This document shows, piece after piece, positions 35,984 to 46,766 of a stretch of DNA of 64,000 nucleotides. The position numbers were made by a program, and so were the translations under genes. The number at the start of each line of letters is the position of its first letter. The stretch's first letter is position 1. Where the stretch lies: NCBI RefSeq assembly GCF_041415945.1, contig NZ_JBGCUS010000001.1, positions 2,914,001 through 2,978,000 of the forward strand. Reading direction: 5' to 3'. The notes under the pieces are model-generated. The model did not search any database and was not told where the DNA came from. It saw nothing but the letters and a program-made list of their open reading frames with translations. This DNA is from Ancylobacter sp. IITR112 (lineage in GTDB: Bacteria; Pseudomonadota; Alphaproteobacteria; Rhizobiales; Xanthobacteraceae).

Positions 35984-36565
35984 ATGACAGACCGCCGACG
36001 CCGCCTCGGCCTTCGCCTTCTTGCCGCGCCGCTTCTGCTCGGGCTCGGCGGCATGGCGGCAGCGGCCGCGACAGACCCGGCGGCCTGCCGGCGCGAGCAC
36101 GCCGAGCCGCGCGCCTATCTCGATTGCCTCGCCGCGCTGCAGGCGGCGGGCGAAAGCGCGCTGGAACGCAGCGTCGCCGGCGTGCTCGCCGCCATAGAGG
36201 CGCGGGCCGATCTGCAACCGGCCCAGCGCCGCCGCTGGAGTTCGCTGTTCGAGGAGGCGCAGGGGCGTTTCGTCCACTGGCGCAATTTCGAGTGCCAGAG
36301 CATCGCCCCGTTCGAGGGCGAGGGCCCGAAGCAGAGCATTGGCGGCCGGCTCGGCGGGTCGGGGGTGATGGAACAGCGGATGATCTGCCTCATCGGTCTC
36401 AACCAGCAGCGCGCCCGTGATCTCGAATTCCGCTATGCGCCTGCGGGCGGCTGGCCGACGCCCCCGGCCGCGACTGTCGCGCCGTCCGGCGGCGGGGATG
36501 CAACCGTGACGACAGAGCCGCCCGCGACCGCTACCCCGCCGCGCGTCATCATCATGGCGCCGTAA
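35984..36565 (+). CDS. Exported LprI/DUF1311-like protein
   Basis: 193 residues with a signal peptide (about 1-29, ending AAAA). The core matches the DUF1311 lysozyme-inhibitor LprI-type domain: the RFVHWRNFECQSIAPFEGEG segment and RMICLIGLNQQRARDLEFR with conserved Cys residues. The C-terminus is a Pro/Thr-rich tail (PPATATPP). Probably periplasmic; inhibition of host lysozyme is known for some members only. Confidence 0.75.
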   Translation: MTDRRRRLGLRLLAAPLLLGLGGMAAAAATDPAACRREHAEPRAYLDCLAALQAAGESALERSVAGVLAAIEARADLQPAQRRRWSSLFEEAQGRFVHWRNFECQSIAPFEGEGPKQSIGGRLGGSGVMEQRMICLIGLNQQRARDLEFRYAPAGGWPTPPAATVAPSGGGDATVTTEPPATATPPRVIIMAP

Positions 36566-36674
36566 GGCCGCTGGGCTAGCCGCAGCGGAATAAGCCGACG
36601 AAGCGTCTTGTGCGGGGGCGGCGGTGTTGGGATCATGTCGCCCTCTTCCCCCCGCTCGTGAAGGATCACCGACC

Positions 36675-37436
36675 ATGGATCTCGGACTCAAGGGACTGCG
36701 CGCCGTCGTCACCGGCGGCACCAAGGGCATCGGCCTCGCCATCGCCGAGACCCTGGCCGCCGAGGGCTGCGATGTCGCCCTGTGCAGCCGCAACGGCACG
36801 GAAGCGGAAGCCACCGCCGCGCGCCTCGCGGAAAGCGGCGTCAGGACACTGGGCGCGGCGGCGGATGTGTCCGACGGGGCGGCGCTGGCCAGCCTGGTCG
36901 ACAAGGCGGCGGAAGCGTTTGGTGGGCTCGACATCGTTGTCGCCAATGTCAGCGCGCTGGCGGTCGGTCATGACGAGGAGCACTGGAAGAAGGGCTTCGA
37001 GACCGACCTGATGGGCACGGTGCGGCTCGTCAATGCCGCCATGCCCTATCTGGAAAAGAGCGCCGCCGCCTCCATCGTCACCATCTCCTCGGTGTCGGGC
37101 CGTGAGATCGACTTCGCCTGCGGTCCCTATGGCGTCTTCAAGGCGGCACTCATCCACTACACGCAGGGCCTCGCCTATCAGTTGGCGCCGAAGAAGATTC
37201 GCGCCAACACCGTCTCGCCCGGCAATACCTATTTCGACGGCGGCATCTGGAACCAGATCAAGGACGGCAACCCGGCCCTGTTCGCCGAGGCGCTGGCGCT
37301 GAACCCCACCGGGCGCATGGCGACGCCGCAGGAAATCGCCAATGCCGCCGTCTTCCTGGCGAGCCCGGCGGCGAGCTTCATCTATGGCACCAATCTCGTG
37401 GTCGACGGTGCCCTGACGCGCGGCGTGCAGCTCTGA
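36675..37436 (+). CDS. Short-chain dehydrogenase/reductase (SDR)
   Basis: 253 residues from the ATG at 36675. Cofactor motif TGGTKGIGLAIA, catalytic Ser in TISSVSG and YxxxK as YGVFK. The C-terminal IYGTNLVVDGALTRGVQL is typical of classical SDRs. A 3-oxoacyl or sugar-type substrate is possible. It stands next to KDG kinase but in its own transcription unit. Confidence 0.9.
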   Translation: MDLGLKGLRAVVTGGTKGIGLAIAETLAAEGCDVALCSRNGTEAEATAARLAESGVRTLGAAADVSDGAALASLVDKAAEAFGGLDIVVANVSALAVGHDEEHWKKGFETDLMGTVRLVNAAMPYLEKSAAASIVTISSVSGREIDFACGPYGVFKAALIHYTQGLAYQLAPKKIRANTVSPGNTYFDGGIWNQIKDGNPALFAEALALNPTGRMATPQEIANAAVFLASPAASFIYGTNLVVDGALTRGVQL

Positions 37437-37444
37437 CATCCCGC

Positions 37445-37469
37445 TCCGCCCCGCCTCGCGCGGGGCGGA
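37445..37469 (+). terminator. Hairpin after the SDR gene
   Basis: Perfect 10-bp stem TCCGCCCCGC / GCGGGGCGGA with loop CTCGC, nine bases after the stop. No T run follows, so the terminator role is uncertain. Confidence 0.4.
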
Positions 37470-37543
37470 AACCGGCCCGGCCTTGCCTCCCCCGGCAAAT
37501 GCGGCGAGGCTCCCGCGCGAATCGACGCGACAGGGAGGGACGC

Positions 37544-38452
37544 ATGGCCCGGGTCATTTCAATCGGCGAAGTCATGGTCGAACTGGCGCGCGGCGCCGAT
37601 GGCCGCTTCAGCCAGGGCGTGGGGGGCGACACGTTCAACACCGCCGTCTATCTCGCCCGCGCCGGCGTCGAGACCGCCTATGCCACCGCGCTCGGCGACG
37701 ACCCCTATTCCGACGCCATCCGCGCCTCGGCGCAGGGCGAGGGCCTCGACACCAGCCTGATCGCCCGCGTGCCGGGCCGCACCGCCGGCCTCTATCTCAT
37801 CGACATCGACCGGTCGGGCGAGCGCCGCTTCACCTATTGGCGCGACACAGCCCCGGCGCGCGACCTGTTCGAACTCCCCGGCTGGGAAGCGGTGTGCGAG
37901 GCGCTGATCGAGGCCAAGCTCATCTATCTCTCGGGCATCACTCTCTCGCTCTATTCCAATGCCGGGCTGGGTCGCCTGCTGGCCACCATCGAATTCGCCC
38001 GCGAGCGCGGCACCCGCATCGTGTTCGACGGCAATTTCCGCCCGCGCAACTGGGGCGGCGACGTGGCCCGCGCCCGCGCCGTCTATGCCGAGGCGCTCAA
38101 GCGCACCTCCATCGCCCTGCCCACCTTCGAGGACGAGGCGAACCTGTGGGGCGACGGCTCGCCCACCGCCACCGCCGAGCGGCTCGCCACCTTCGGCGTG
38201 CAGGAAATCGTGGTGAAGAACGGCGCCGAGGGAGCGCTGGTGATGAGCGGAGGCACGGCGCAGCTCGTCGCCATCCCGCAGCCGGTGGTGCCGGTGGACA
38301 CCACGGCGGCGGGCGACAGCTTCAACGCCGCCTATCTCGCCGCGCGCCTTGCGGGCGAAGCCCCGGCGGCGGCGGCGACGGCGGGGCACCAACTCGCCGG
38401 GCAGGTGATCCGCCATCGCGGGGCGCTGCTGCCGCGCCAGGCCAACGCCTGA
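37544..38452 (+). CDS. kdgK: 2-dehydro-3-deoxygluconokinase (PfkB family)
   Basis: 302 residues; GGGAGGG just upstream of the ATG at 37544. It phosphorylates KDG to KDPG in the Entner-Doudoroff branch for uronic acids. PfkB signatures: GGDTFNTAVYLARAG near the N-terminus and DTTAAGDSFNAAYLAAR near the C-terminus with the catalytic Asp in AAGD. The YWRDTAPAR segment is typical of KDG kinases. Other PfkB sugar kinases remain possible. Confidence 0.87.
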   Translation: MARVISIGEVMVELARGADGRFSQGVGGDTFNTAVYLARAGVETAYATALGDDPYSDAIRASAQGEGLDTSLIARVPGRTAGLYLIDIDRSGERRFTYWRDTAPARDLFELPGWEAVCEALIEAKLIYLSGITLSLYSNAGLGRLLATIEFARERGTRIVFDGNFRPRNWGGDVARARAVYAEALKRTSIALPTFEDEANLWGDGSPTATAERLATFGVQEIVVKNGAEGALVMSGGTAQLVAIPQPVVPVDTTAAGDSFNAAYLAARLAGEAPAAAATAGHQLAGQVIRHRGALLPRQANA

Positions 38453-38583
38453 GTCCCGCGCCTCGCGGGGCGGCACCTGCTTCTGCGAACGACTTGCAAA
38501 CCCTTGCGCTTGCTTGATTTCCGCCCGCTGACCGACTAAGCGCTGCGGCAGCGGGCGCGCGGCGCCGGAACGGGAATGCGCCG

Positions 38584-39471
38584 ATGGCTCTCTCCTCGCG
38601 GATCACCTTGATCAATGTCGGCATCAGCCTCGCCGTGCTGGGGCTGAAATATCTCGCCTTCCTGCTCACCGGCAGCGTCGCGCTGTATTCGGACGCGCTG
38701 GAGAGCATCGTCAATGTGGCGACCGCCATCACGGCGGTGCTGGCGCTGCGGGTCAGCGCCAAGCCGGCCGACGCCGCCCATCCCTATGGCTATGCCAAGG
38801 CCGAGTATTTTTCCGCCGTCATCGTCGGCGTGCTGATCGTGGTGGCGGCGATCTCGATCCTGCGCGAGGTCTATCTCGGCTGGCTGGAGCCGCACAGCTT
38901 CGATGCCTCGCCGCAGGGTCTGGCGATCAACGCCGCCGCGACGGTCATCAACGGCATCTGGTGCGCGGTGCTGATCCGCGAAGGCCGGCGCGCGCGCTCC
39001 CCGGCGCTGGCGGCCGACGGGCGGCATCTCTTCACCGACGTACTGTCCTCCGCCGGCGTGCTGCTCGGCGTGGTGCTGGCGGTGCTGTCCGGCTGGGAGA
39101 AGCTCGATCTCGTGCTCGCCGGCCTCGTCGCGGTGAACATCCTGTGGTCGGGTTGGTCGGTGCTGAAGGAAAGCGTCGGCGGGCTGATGGATCAGGCGGT
39201 GCCGGCGGAGACGCTGGAGCGCATCCGCAAGCGCATCGCCGCCGAGGCCACCGGCGCCATCGAGGCGCATGATCTGCGCACCCGCCAGGCCGGGCGCATG
39301 ACCTTTGTCGACTTCCACCTCGTCGTGCCCGGCGACATGCCGGTGAGCCAGGCGCACGCCATCTGCGACCGTATCGAGGACGCACTGGAAGCCGAGGTCG
39401 CCGATATCCTGGTCAACATCCATGTCGAGCCGGAAGTGAAGGCCAAGCAGCAGGGCGTGCCGGTGCTGTGA
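38584..39471 (+). CDS. Cation diffusion facilitator (Zn/Co/Fe efflux)
   Basis: 295 residues. Six membrane spans in the first two thirds, with metal-site residues in YSDALESIVN (span 2) and ADGRHLFTDVLSS (span 5, HxxxD). The cytosolic C-terminal domain of about 85 residues contains HDLRTRQAGRMTFVDFHLVVPGDMPV. It exports divalent metal in exchange for protons; the specific metal cannot be assigned. Confidence 0.9.
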   Translation: MALSSRITLINVGISLAVLGLKYLAFLLTGSVALYSDALESIVNVATAITAVLALRVSAKPADAAHPYGYAKAEYFSAVIVGVLIVVAAISILREVYLGWLEPHSFDASPQGLAINAAATVINGIWCAVLIREGRRARSPALAADGRHLFTDVLSSAGVLLGVVLAVLSGWEKLDLVLAGLVAVNILWSGWSVLKESVGGLMDQAVPAETLERIRKRIAAEATGAIEAHDLRTRQAGRMTFVDFHLVVPGDMPVSQAHAICDRIEDALEAEVADILVNIHVEPEVKAKQQGVPVL

Positions 39472-39486
39472 GGCCGCGACACGCCC

Positions 39487-40737
39487 TCACTTGCCCGCGC
39501 GCAGCGCCGCCACCAGCTCCGGCGTCGGGTAGGAATCGGCCGGCAGGCCGAGCCGCATCTGCTCGACCTTGATCGCCTGCCGCGTCGCCGCGCCGACAAT
39601 GCCGTCAATGCGCCCGACATGGTGCCCGCGCGCGTTCAGCATGGTCTGCAGATCCTTGACCTCCGCCATGGAAAGCACCGGGATCCTGTCGCCCTGCCCG
39701 CGGTTGAACGGCCCGGCCCCGGCGACGCGCGAGGCCAGATAGGCGGCCGACGTGGCGTAGGTCAGCGAGTTGTTCCACTCGGTGAACACGTCGAAATTGG
39801 GATAGACGAGGAAGGCCGGCCCGTTGCGCCCCATCGGCAGCAGCAGCGAGGCGGGAAGCTGGTCGGCGGGAAGCTGGCCGCCGCCGGCCCGCACCACGCC
39901 CATGCGCGCCCATTGCGACCGGGGAATCTTGATCGACAGGTCCGCCTGATCCCACGGCAGGTTCGGCGGCACCCGTACCTCTTCCAGCCAGGGCTGGCCG
40001 GCCTTCCAGCCCAGCGCCTTGATGTAGTTCGCTGCGGAGGCCAGCGCATCCGGCGCCGAGCGGATGAGATCGACCCGCCCGTCGCCGTCGAAATCGACGC
40101 CGTAATTGAGATAGTGATCGGGCAGGAACTGGAACTGGCCGAGTTCCCCCGCCCAGGGCCCGCGCATGGTCTGCACCGTGAGGTCGCCGCGGTCGATGAT
40201 CTTCAGCGCCGCCATCAACTGGGTGCGGAACATCTCCGAGCGCCGGCAGTCCCAGGCGAGAGTGGCGACGGAGCGAATGGTCGGCTTGTCGCCCATGAAG
40301 GCGCCGAAATCGGTCTCCAGCCCCCAGAACGCCACCAGCACCGCGCCGGGCACACCGAAGCGCTGCTCGATCCGGCCGAAGAGATCGGGATTGGCCTGAA
40401 TCTTCTGCTTCCCCTGCTGGATGCGGTAATTGGCAACCATACGGTCGGAAAACTGGAAGAAACTCTGGCCGAACACCTTCTGCCCGCGATCGGTGCCGAC
40501 AATGTCGGGGGCATAGCTCAGCCCGTTGAGCGCGGCCGACACGGTGCGCGGGGACACGCCTTCCGCCACCGCCTGCTGCTTGAAGCGGGCGAGAAAGGCG
40601 TCGAAGCCGGCGCCGCTGCGTCCGCACTCCTCCTGCGCACGGGCAGCCGTGGCGAGGGCGAGCGGCGCCGCCAGCGCCGCCATCACGGCCAGCCGGCCCA
40701 GTGTCGTCTTCCAGCGGCGGATGGTTGTGCCCGGCAT
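39487..40737 (-). CDS. Lytic murein transglycosylase, MltB family, with peptidoglycan-binding domain
   Basis: 416 residues from the ATG at 40737 (GGGGAG upstream). Signal peptide to about residue 35 (ATAARAQ). SLT_2/MltB catalytic domain with the acid Glu in FWGLETDFGAFMG and the GELGQFQFLPDHYLNYGVDFDGDGRVD segment. A C-terminal PG_binding_1 domain (about 350-416: VKDLQTMLNARGHHVGRIDGIVG). It cleaves glycan strands in the periplasm to 1,6-anhydromuropeptides. Confidence 0.93.
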   Translation of the reverse strand: MPGTTIRRWKTTLGRLAVMAALAAPLALATAARAQEECGRSGAGFDAFLARFKQQAVAEGVSPRTVSAALNGLSYAPDIVGTDRGQKVFGQSFFQFSDRMVANYRIQQGKQKIQANPDLFGRIEQRFGVPGAVLVAFWGLETDFGAFMGDKPTIRSVATLAWDCRRSEMFRTQLMAALKIIDRGDLTVQTMRGPWAGELGQFQFLPDHYLNYGVDFDGDGRVDLIRSAPDALASAANYIKALGWKAGQPWLEEVRVPPNLPWDQADLSIKIPRSQWARMGVVRAGGGQLPADQLPASLLLPMGRNGPAFLVYPNFDVFTEWNNSLTYATSAAYLASRVAGAGPFNRGQGDRIPVLSMAEVKDLQTMLNARGHHVGRIDGIVGAATRQAIKVEQMRLGLPADSYPTPELVAALRAGK

Positions 40738-40857
40738 GGTTCTCCCCAAAAGTCGTTCAACCTGTTCAGCCTCGTCAGCAATCTACAGGATTACGGCGGC
40801 GGCAGGGTGAAGGTTCAGGCGATTGACCCCGCCCGCCCTTTCGTTGAAGATCGACCC

Positions 40858-42891
<2,034 letters not shown>

Positions 42892-42898
42892 TTTTTGG

Positions 42899-42923
42899 CG
42901 CGGCCGGGGCACTCCCGGCCGCG
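42899..42923 (+). terminator. Terminator of thiC
   Basis: Perfect 10-bp stem CGCGGCCGGG / CCCGGCCGCG with loop GCACT, followed by TTCTC, eight bases after the thiC stop. Confidence 0.55.
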
Positions 42924-42947
42924 TTCTCAACCGGGAGCCCTCTCTGC

Positions 42948-43385
42948 ATGACGCCGCCCCCTGTCCGCCCCACCGTCGCCGTCCTCGCCCTCGTGGAACG
43001 CGAGGGCGCGATGCTGCTGGTGCGCCGCGCCAATCCGCCGGACCAGGGGCTGTGGGGTTTTCCCGGCGGGCGGGTGGAGCCGGGCGAGCCCTATCTGGAC
43101 GCGGCGCTGCGCGAGTTGCACGAGGAAACCGGCCTTGTCGCCGGGGCCCCGCGCCTCATCACCGTGCTGGACTTCATCGAGCACGACAGCGCGGGCGCCC
43201 TCGCCCATCATTTCGCGATGATCGCCGTGCTTTGCCGATGGCAGGCGGGCGAGCCGGTCGCGGCGGACGATGCGCTGGAAGCGCGCTGGTTCGATCGCGC
43301 GGCGCTTGCCCGCCTCGGGCCGGCCGCCAGCCTGAAGGTCGAGTATCTCGCCGACCTCGCGCTGGCCGCCGCCACGGGCGGCTGA
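42948..43385 (+). CDS. Nudix hydrolase
   Basis: 145 residues. The complete Nudix box is GGRVEPGEPYLDAALRELHE followed by ETGLV (GX5EX7REUXEEXGU). The family hydrolyses nucleoside diphosphates linked to another moiety, such as ADP-ribose or oxidised nucleotides. The substrate is not fixed by sequence. It lies between thiC and the convergent oxalate transporter. Confidence 0.92.
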   Translation: MTPPPVRPTVAVLALVEREGAMLLVRRANPPDQGLWGFPGGRVEPGEPYLDAALRELHEETGLVAGAPRLITVLDFIEHDSAGALAHHFAMIAVLCRWQAGEPVAADDALEARWFDRAALARLGPAASLKVEYLADLALAAATGG

Positions 43386-43398
43386 TCACTCGCGCATG

Positions 43399-43422
43399 AA
43401 AAAGGGGCCCGCGAGGGGCCCC
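43399..43422 (-). terminator. Terminator of the first oxalate transporter gene
   Basis: On the minus strand GGGGCCC and GGGCCCC form a 7-bp G/C stem with a five-base loop followed by TTTTT, 58 bases beyond the stop at 43480. Confidence 0.75.
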
Positions 43423-43479
43423 TGATCCCAGGTCTTTCGGTGCGTCCCGGCGGCAAGGCCGGCCGGGACGGCGATCCGA

Positions 43480-44805
43480 TCAGGCATGCGCCGAAGCGGT
43501 GCCGGTCTTTTCCACCGCCGGCGCCATGGCCGCCGACTGGGCGACATGCGCCTTCAGCGTGCGCGGCAGAACCGTGATCGCGAGGAAGGCGGCGAACAGG
43601 TCCATGGCGGCGACAGTGTAGAGCACGGTCGACCAAGTGCCGGTGGCTTCCATCAGCAGGTTGCCCATCGGCACGAACAGCGCGCCGATACCCTTGGCGC
43701 AGTAGAGCACGCCATAGATCTTCGCGATGTGCTTGGTGCCGAAGGCGTCGCCGGCCAGCGCCGAGAACAGGGAGTACACCTCGCCCCAGGCCAGGAACAC
43801 GACGCCGGAGAGGATGAGGAACGCCCACGGATTATGGCCGAAATAGCCGAGCGCGATAATGCCCATGCCTTCGAGCGAAAAGGCGATGACCATGGTCTTC
43901 TCACGGCCGATGTGGTCCGAGATCCAGCCGAACAGCGGGCGCGAGATGCCGTTCATGACGCGGTCGAGCATCAGGGCCAGCGGCAGGGCGGCCATGGTGA
44001 AGAAGTACAGGTTGACCTCGAACTCCTTGACGCCGAGGTCCTGCGCGATCACGCCGAGCTGCGCCACGGCCATCATGCCGCCGGTGACGACGCAGGTGAA
44101 CATGACCAGCATCAGCCAGAACAGCTTGGTGTTCAGGGCTTCCTTGAGCGTGTAGTCGCGGCGGCTCTGGTTCAGCTTGGTCGAGGCCTTGACCTCGCCC
44201 GCCTTGGGCGAACGCAGGAACCAGGCGGCGATGAAGGCGAGACCGCCCTGCAGCACGCCGAAGAAGAAGAAGGTCTCCTGGAAGCCCGAGGATTCGATCA
44301 TCGCCGCGATCGGCAGGATGGTGGCGGCCGAGCCGGCGCCATAGCCGCCCGCGGTCAGACCGACGGCGAGGCCGCGGCGATCGGGGAACCACTTCAGCGC
44401 GTTGTTGATGCAGGTGGCGTAGATCGAGCCGACGCCGATACCGCCAATGGCCGCGCCGACATAGAAGCCGACCAGGCTGGTGGCCTGCGAATTGATGACC
44501 CAGGCGGTGCCGATGAACAGCGCGCCGAAGGCCACCATCAGGCGGGGGCCGAACTTGTCGATGAAATAGCCTTCGATCGGCGCCAGCCAGGTCTGCACCA
44601 GCACGAAGATGGTGAAGGCCACCTGGATCGAGGCGCGCTCCCAGCCGAAGGTCTGCTGGATTTCCGGAACGAACAGGGTCCAGGCGTACTGGATATTGGC
44701 GGTCGCGATCATGCAGACCACGCCGACCACAAGCTGCATCCAGCGGCGGCTTTCAGAGAATTCCTGGCCCGGCCCCACGGCTGCCAGAGTCTTGGACGTA
44801 TTCAA
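43480..44805 (-). CDS. oxlT: Oxalate:formate antiporter-type MFS transporter (OxlT copy 1)
   Basis: 441 residues, twelve predicted spans. OFA-family features: IQYAWTLFVPEIQQTFGW in span 1, CINNALKWFPDRRGLAVGLTAGGYGAGSA, and SRPLFGWISDHIGRE. The positive residues known from Oxalobacter OxlT are conserved: Arg in NGISRPLFG (span 8, R272 equivalent) and Lys in LYCAKGIGAL (span 11, K355 equivalent). These bind the oxalate carboxylates. GAGGAG lies upstream of the start. A second copy stands at 45453-46766; the two differ clearly and are not a recent duplicate. Confidence 0.9.
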   Translation of the reverse strand: MNTSKTLAAVGPGQEFSESRRWMQLVVGVVCMIATANIQYAWTLFVPEIQQTFGWERASIQVAFTIFVLVQTWLAPIEGYFIDKFGPRLMVAFGALFIGTAWVINSQATSLVGFYVGAAIGGIGVGSIYATCINNALKWFPDRRGLAVGLTAGGYGAGSAATILPIAAMIESSGFQETFFFFGVLQGGLAFIAAWFLRSPKAGEVKASTKLNQSRRDYTLKEALNTKLFWLMLVMFTCVVTGGMMAVAQLGVIAQDLGVKEFEVNLYFFTMAALPLALMLDRVMNGISRPLFGWISDHIGREKTMVIAFSLEGMGIIALGYFGHNPWAFLILSGVVFLAWGEVYSLFSALAGDAFGTKHIAKIYGVLYCAKGIGALFVPMGNLLMEATGTWSTVLYTVAAMDLFAAFLAITVLPRTLKAHVAQSAAMAPAVEKTGTASAHA

Positions 44806-45390
44806 GGGCGAACTCCTCTCCCAAATCGAAAAATGCCGCGGATCGGCTTTTTATTGCGGTCGCTCCGTGCCTGTTCGGCCCGGGCGCCGGCTTGTCGTTG
44901 GTCCCGGGGACGCTTTCTGCGTCGCCCCCGCGACAGCCGCTCGTGCGGCATCTCGTTCTCAAAGGTTGCGCGGTATCCGTCCCCTTACGTCGCGTTCCGT
45001 GCGACCGGAGGCGCCCTGACGCAGGGTTGCGGAACCGACCCGCTGGGGAAGGATCATAATCGACAATATTATGTATGCCAATTGGGTTTTATGACTCACC
45101 AACCGTTCCGTAAGCCTAAAGACAACGTACAATTTCCACTTGTCCATGTGGTGACTATTAATAGATGTCACATCGTTGTAGCGCATCACCCCTGCGTAAG
45201 CTGAAATTTCTGAAATAGATGAAGAACAGGAACGCTGGGTAACGGTGACTTTCCGTCATCGGCGGATTTCCTCGCCTCGCACGCGCGATGACGCAAAAGC
45301 GCGGGGCAATCTCGCCTGGATCGTGGGGTTTTTACGATTGGAATGCTGCCAACCTGCAGGCGGGTGGGGCAGACGCCAAGCCCGTCCGGC
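44806..45390. other. 585-base control region between the two oxlT genes
   Basis: No convincing gene. It holds the leader and promoter of oxlT copy 1 (read leftwards). The part 45055-45200 is AT-rich. It contains a degenerate copy of the oxalate-regulon operator at 45063-45080 and a small palindrome GATGT-c-ACATC at 45164-45174. GTCACATC recurs at 47021-47030 before oxlT copy 2. Confidence 0.5.
45063..45080. promoter_or_regulatory. Degenerate copy of the GGTAT-heptad operator upstream of oxlT copy 1
   Basis: 12 of 18 bases agree with the site before gntR2 (TTGGTATTTGGTATGCCA); the right half GTATGCCA is intact. It lies about 258 bases before the oxlT1 start, within its promoter region. Confidence 0.35.
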
Positions 45391-45421
45391 AAAAGAAAAG
45401 GGCCCGTCCGAGGACGGGCCC
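45391..45421 (-). terminator. Terminator of the second oxalate transporter gene
   Basis: Perfect 10-bp inverted repeat GGGCCCGTCC / GGACGGGCCC (45400-45421). On the minus strand it is followed by TTTTCTTTT, 31 bases beyond the stop at 45453. Confidence 0.85.
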
Positions 45422-45452
45422 TGAAAGCGAAGGCGCGGTGAAAGCGGGCGGC

Positions 45453-46766
45453 TTACTCGGCCGCCACCACCTTCGAAGCCCCCTTGGCGGCGGCAGCGGC
45501 GGCCGCCCGGCGGCCATGCGCCGAGGCCAGCGGCTTGAGCACCACCAGCGCCATCACGGCGGCGATGATGTTCAGCGCCGCGGCGGTGATGAACACCGCG
45601 TGCCAGCTTCCGGTCATCGTGGTGATGATCGAGGTGAACGGCACGATCAGCGCCGCGGTGCCCTTGGCGGTGTAGAGCAGGCCGGCATTGGTGGTGGCGA
45701 ACTTCGAGCCGAAGGCATCGCCGCACATGGCGGGGAACAGCGAGTAGATCTCGCCCCAGGCGAAGAACACCAGGCCAGTGAGGATGACGAACATCACCGG
45801 GTTATGGCCGAGCACGCTCAGCGCATAGATGCCGACGCCCTCGATGGCGAAGGCCACGAACATGGTGTTCTCACGGCCGATCTGGTCCGACACCCAGCCG
45901 AAGAACGGGCGGGTGAGGCCGTTGAGCACGCGGTCGATCGCGGCGGCGAAGGTCAGCGCCGGCAGGGTGATGCCGATCAGGCTCACCGGCACGTCGGCGA
46001 TGCCGAAATCCTTGGCGATCGGGCCGAGCTGCGCGGTCGCCATCAGGCCACCGGCGGCCATCATGACGAACATCGCATACATCACCCAGAACAGCGGGGT
46101 GGAGAGCATTTCCTTCGGCGCGAAATCGCGGGCCGACTGGGACAGCTTGGCCACCGCCTTGGCGGCGAAGGCGGCGATCTGCTCCTTCTTCGGCGCGGCG
46201 AGGAACAGGCCGAGGAACAGGATCACGATGCCCTGGCCGACGCCGAAATAGAAGAAGGCGGCTTCGTAGCCCTGATTCTTGATCATGTTCTGGATCGGAA
46301 TCACGGTCAGCGCCGAGCCCGCGCCGAAGCCGGCGGCGGTGATGCCGGCGGCGAGGCCGCGACGATCCGGGAACCACTTCAGCGAGTTGCCCACGCAGGT
46401 GCCATACACAGCGCCGGCGCCCACGCCGCCGAGAGCGGCGCCGACATAGAGCAGGGTCAGCGTGTCGGCATAGGAATTGATGATCCAGGCGAGGCCGCAG
46501 AGCAGGCCGCCGAACAGCACCACGACGCGCGGGCCGTATTTGTCGACGAACCAGCCCTCGACCGGCACCAGCCAGGTCTCGGTCACGATGAAGATGGAGA
46601 ACGCCACCTGGATCGCCGCGCGATCCCAGCCATGGGTTTCCTGCATCGGATTGACGAAGAAGGTCCAGCCATACTGCATGTTGGCGATCATGCACATGCA
46701 GATCACGCCGAACACGAGCTGCAGCCAGCGCTTCTTATTGATAGATGCCGTTGCGTCAGATGTCAT
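45453..46766 (-). CDS. oxlT: Oxalate:formate antiporter-type MFS transporter (OxlT copy 2)
   Basis: 437 residues, twelve spans; GAGG five bases before the ATG. Same family as copy 1: MQYGWTFFVNPMQETHGWDRAAIQ, GNSLKWFPDRRGLAAGITAAGFGAGSA, LTRPFFGWVSDQIGRE (R272 equivalent) and LYTAKGTAALIVP (K355 equivalent). Both key basic residues are present, so both proteins could carry oxalate; one may prefer another dicarboxylate or run in a different exchange mode. It has its own terminator and promoter. Confidence 0.9.
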   Translation of the reverse strand: MTSDATASINKKRWLQLVFGVICMCMIANMQYGWTFFVNPMQETHGWDRAAIQVAFSIFIVTETWLVPVEGWFVDKYGPRVVVLFGGLLCGLAWIINSYADTLTLLYVGAALGGVGAGAVYGTCVGNSLKWFPDRRGLAAGITAAGFGAGSALTVIPIQNMIKNQGYEAAFFYFGVGQGIVILFLGLFLAAPKKEQIAAFAAKAVAKLSQSARDFAPKEMLSTPLFWVMYAMFVMMAAGGLMATAQLGPIAKDFGIADVPVSLIGITLPALTFAAAIDRVLNGLTRPFFGWVSDQIGRENTMFVAFAIEGVGIYALSVLGHNPVMFVILTGLVFFAWGEIYSLFPAMCGDAFGSKFATTNAGLLYTAKGTAALIVPFTSIITTMTGSWHAVFITAAALNIIAAVMALVVLKPLASAHGRRAAAAAAAKGASKVVAAE

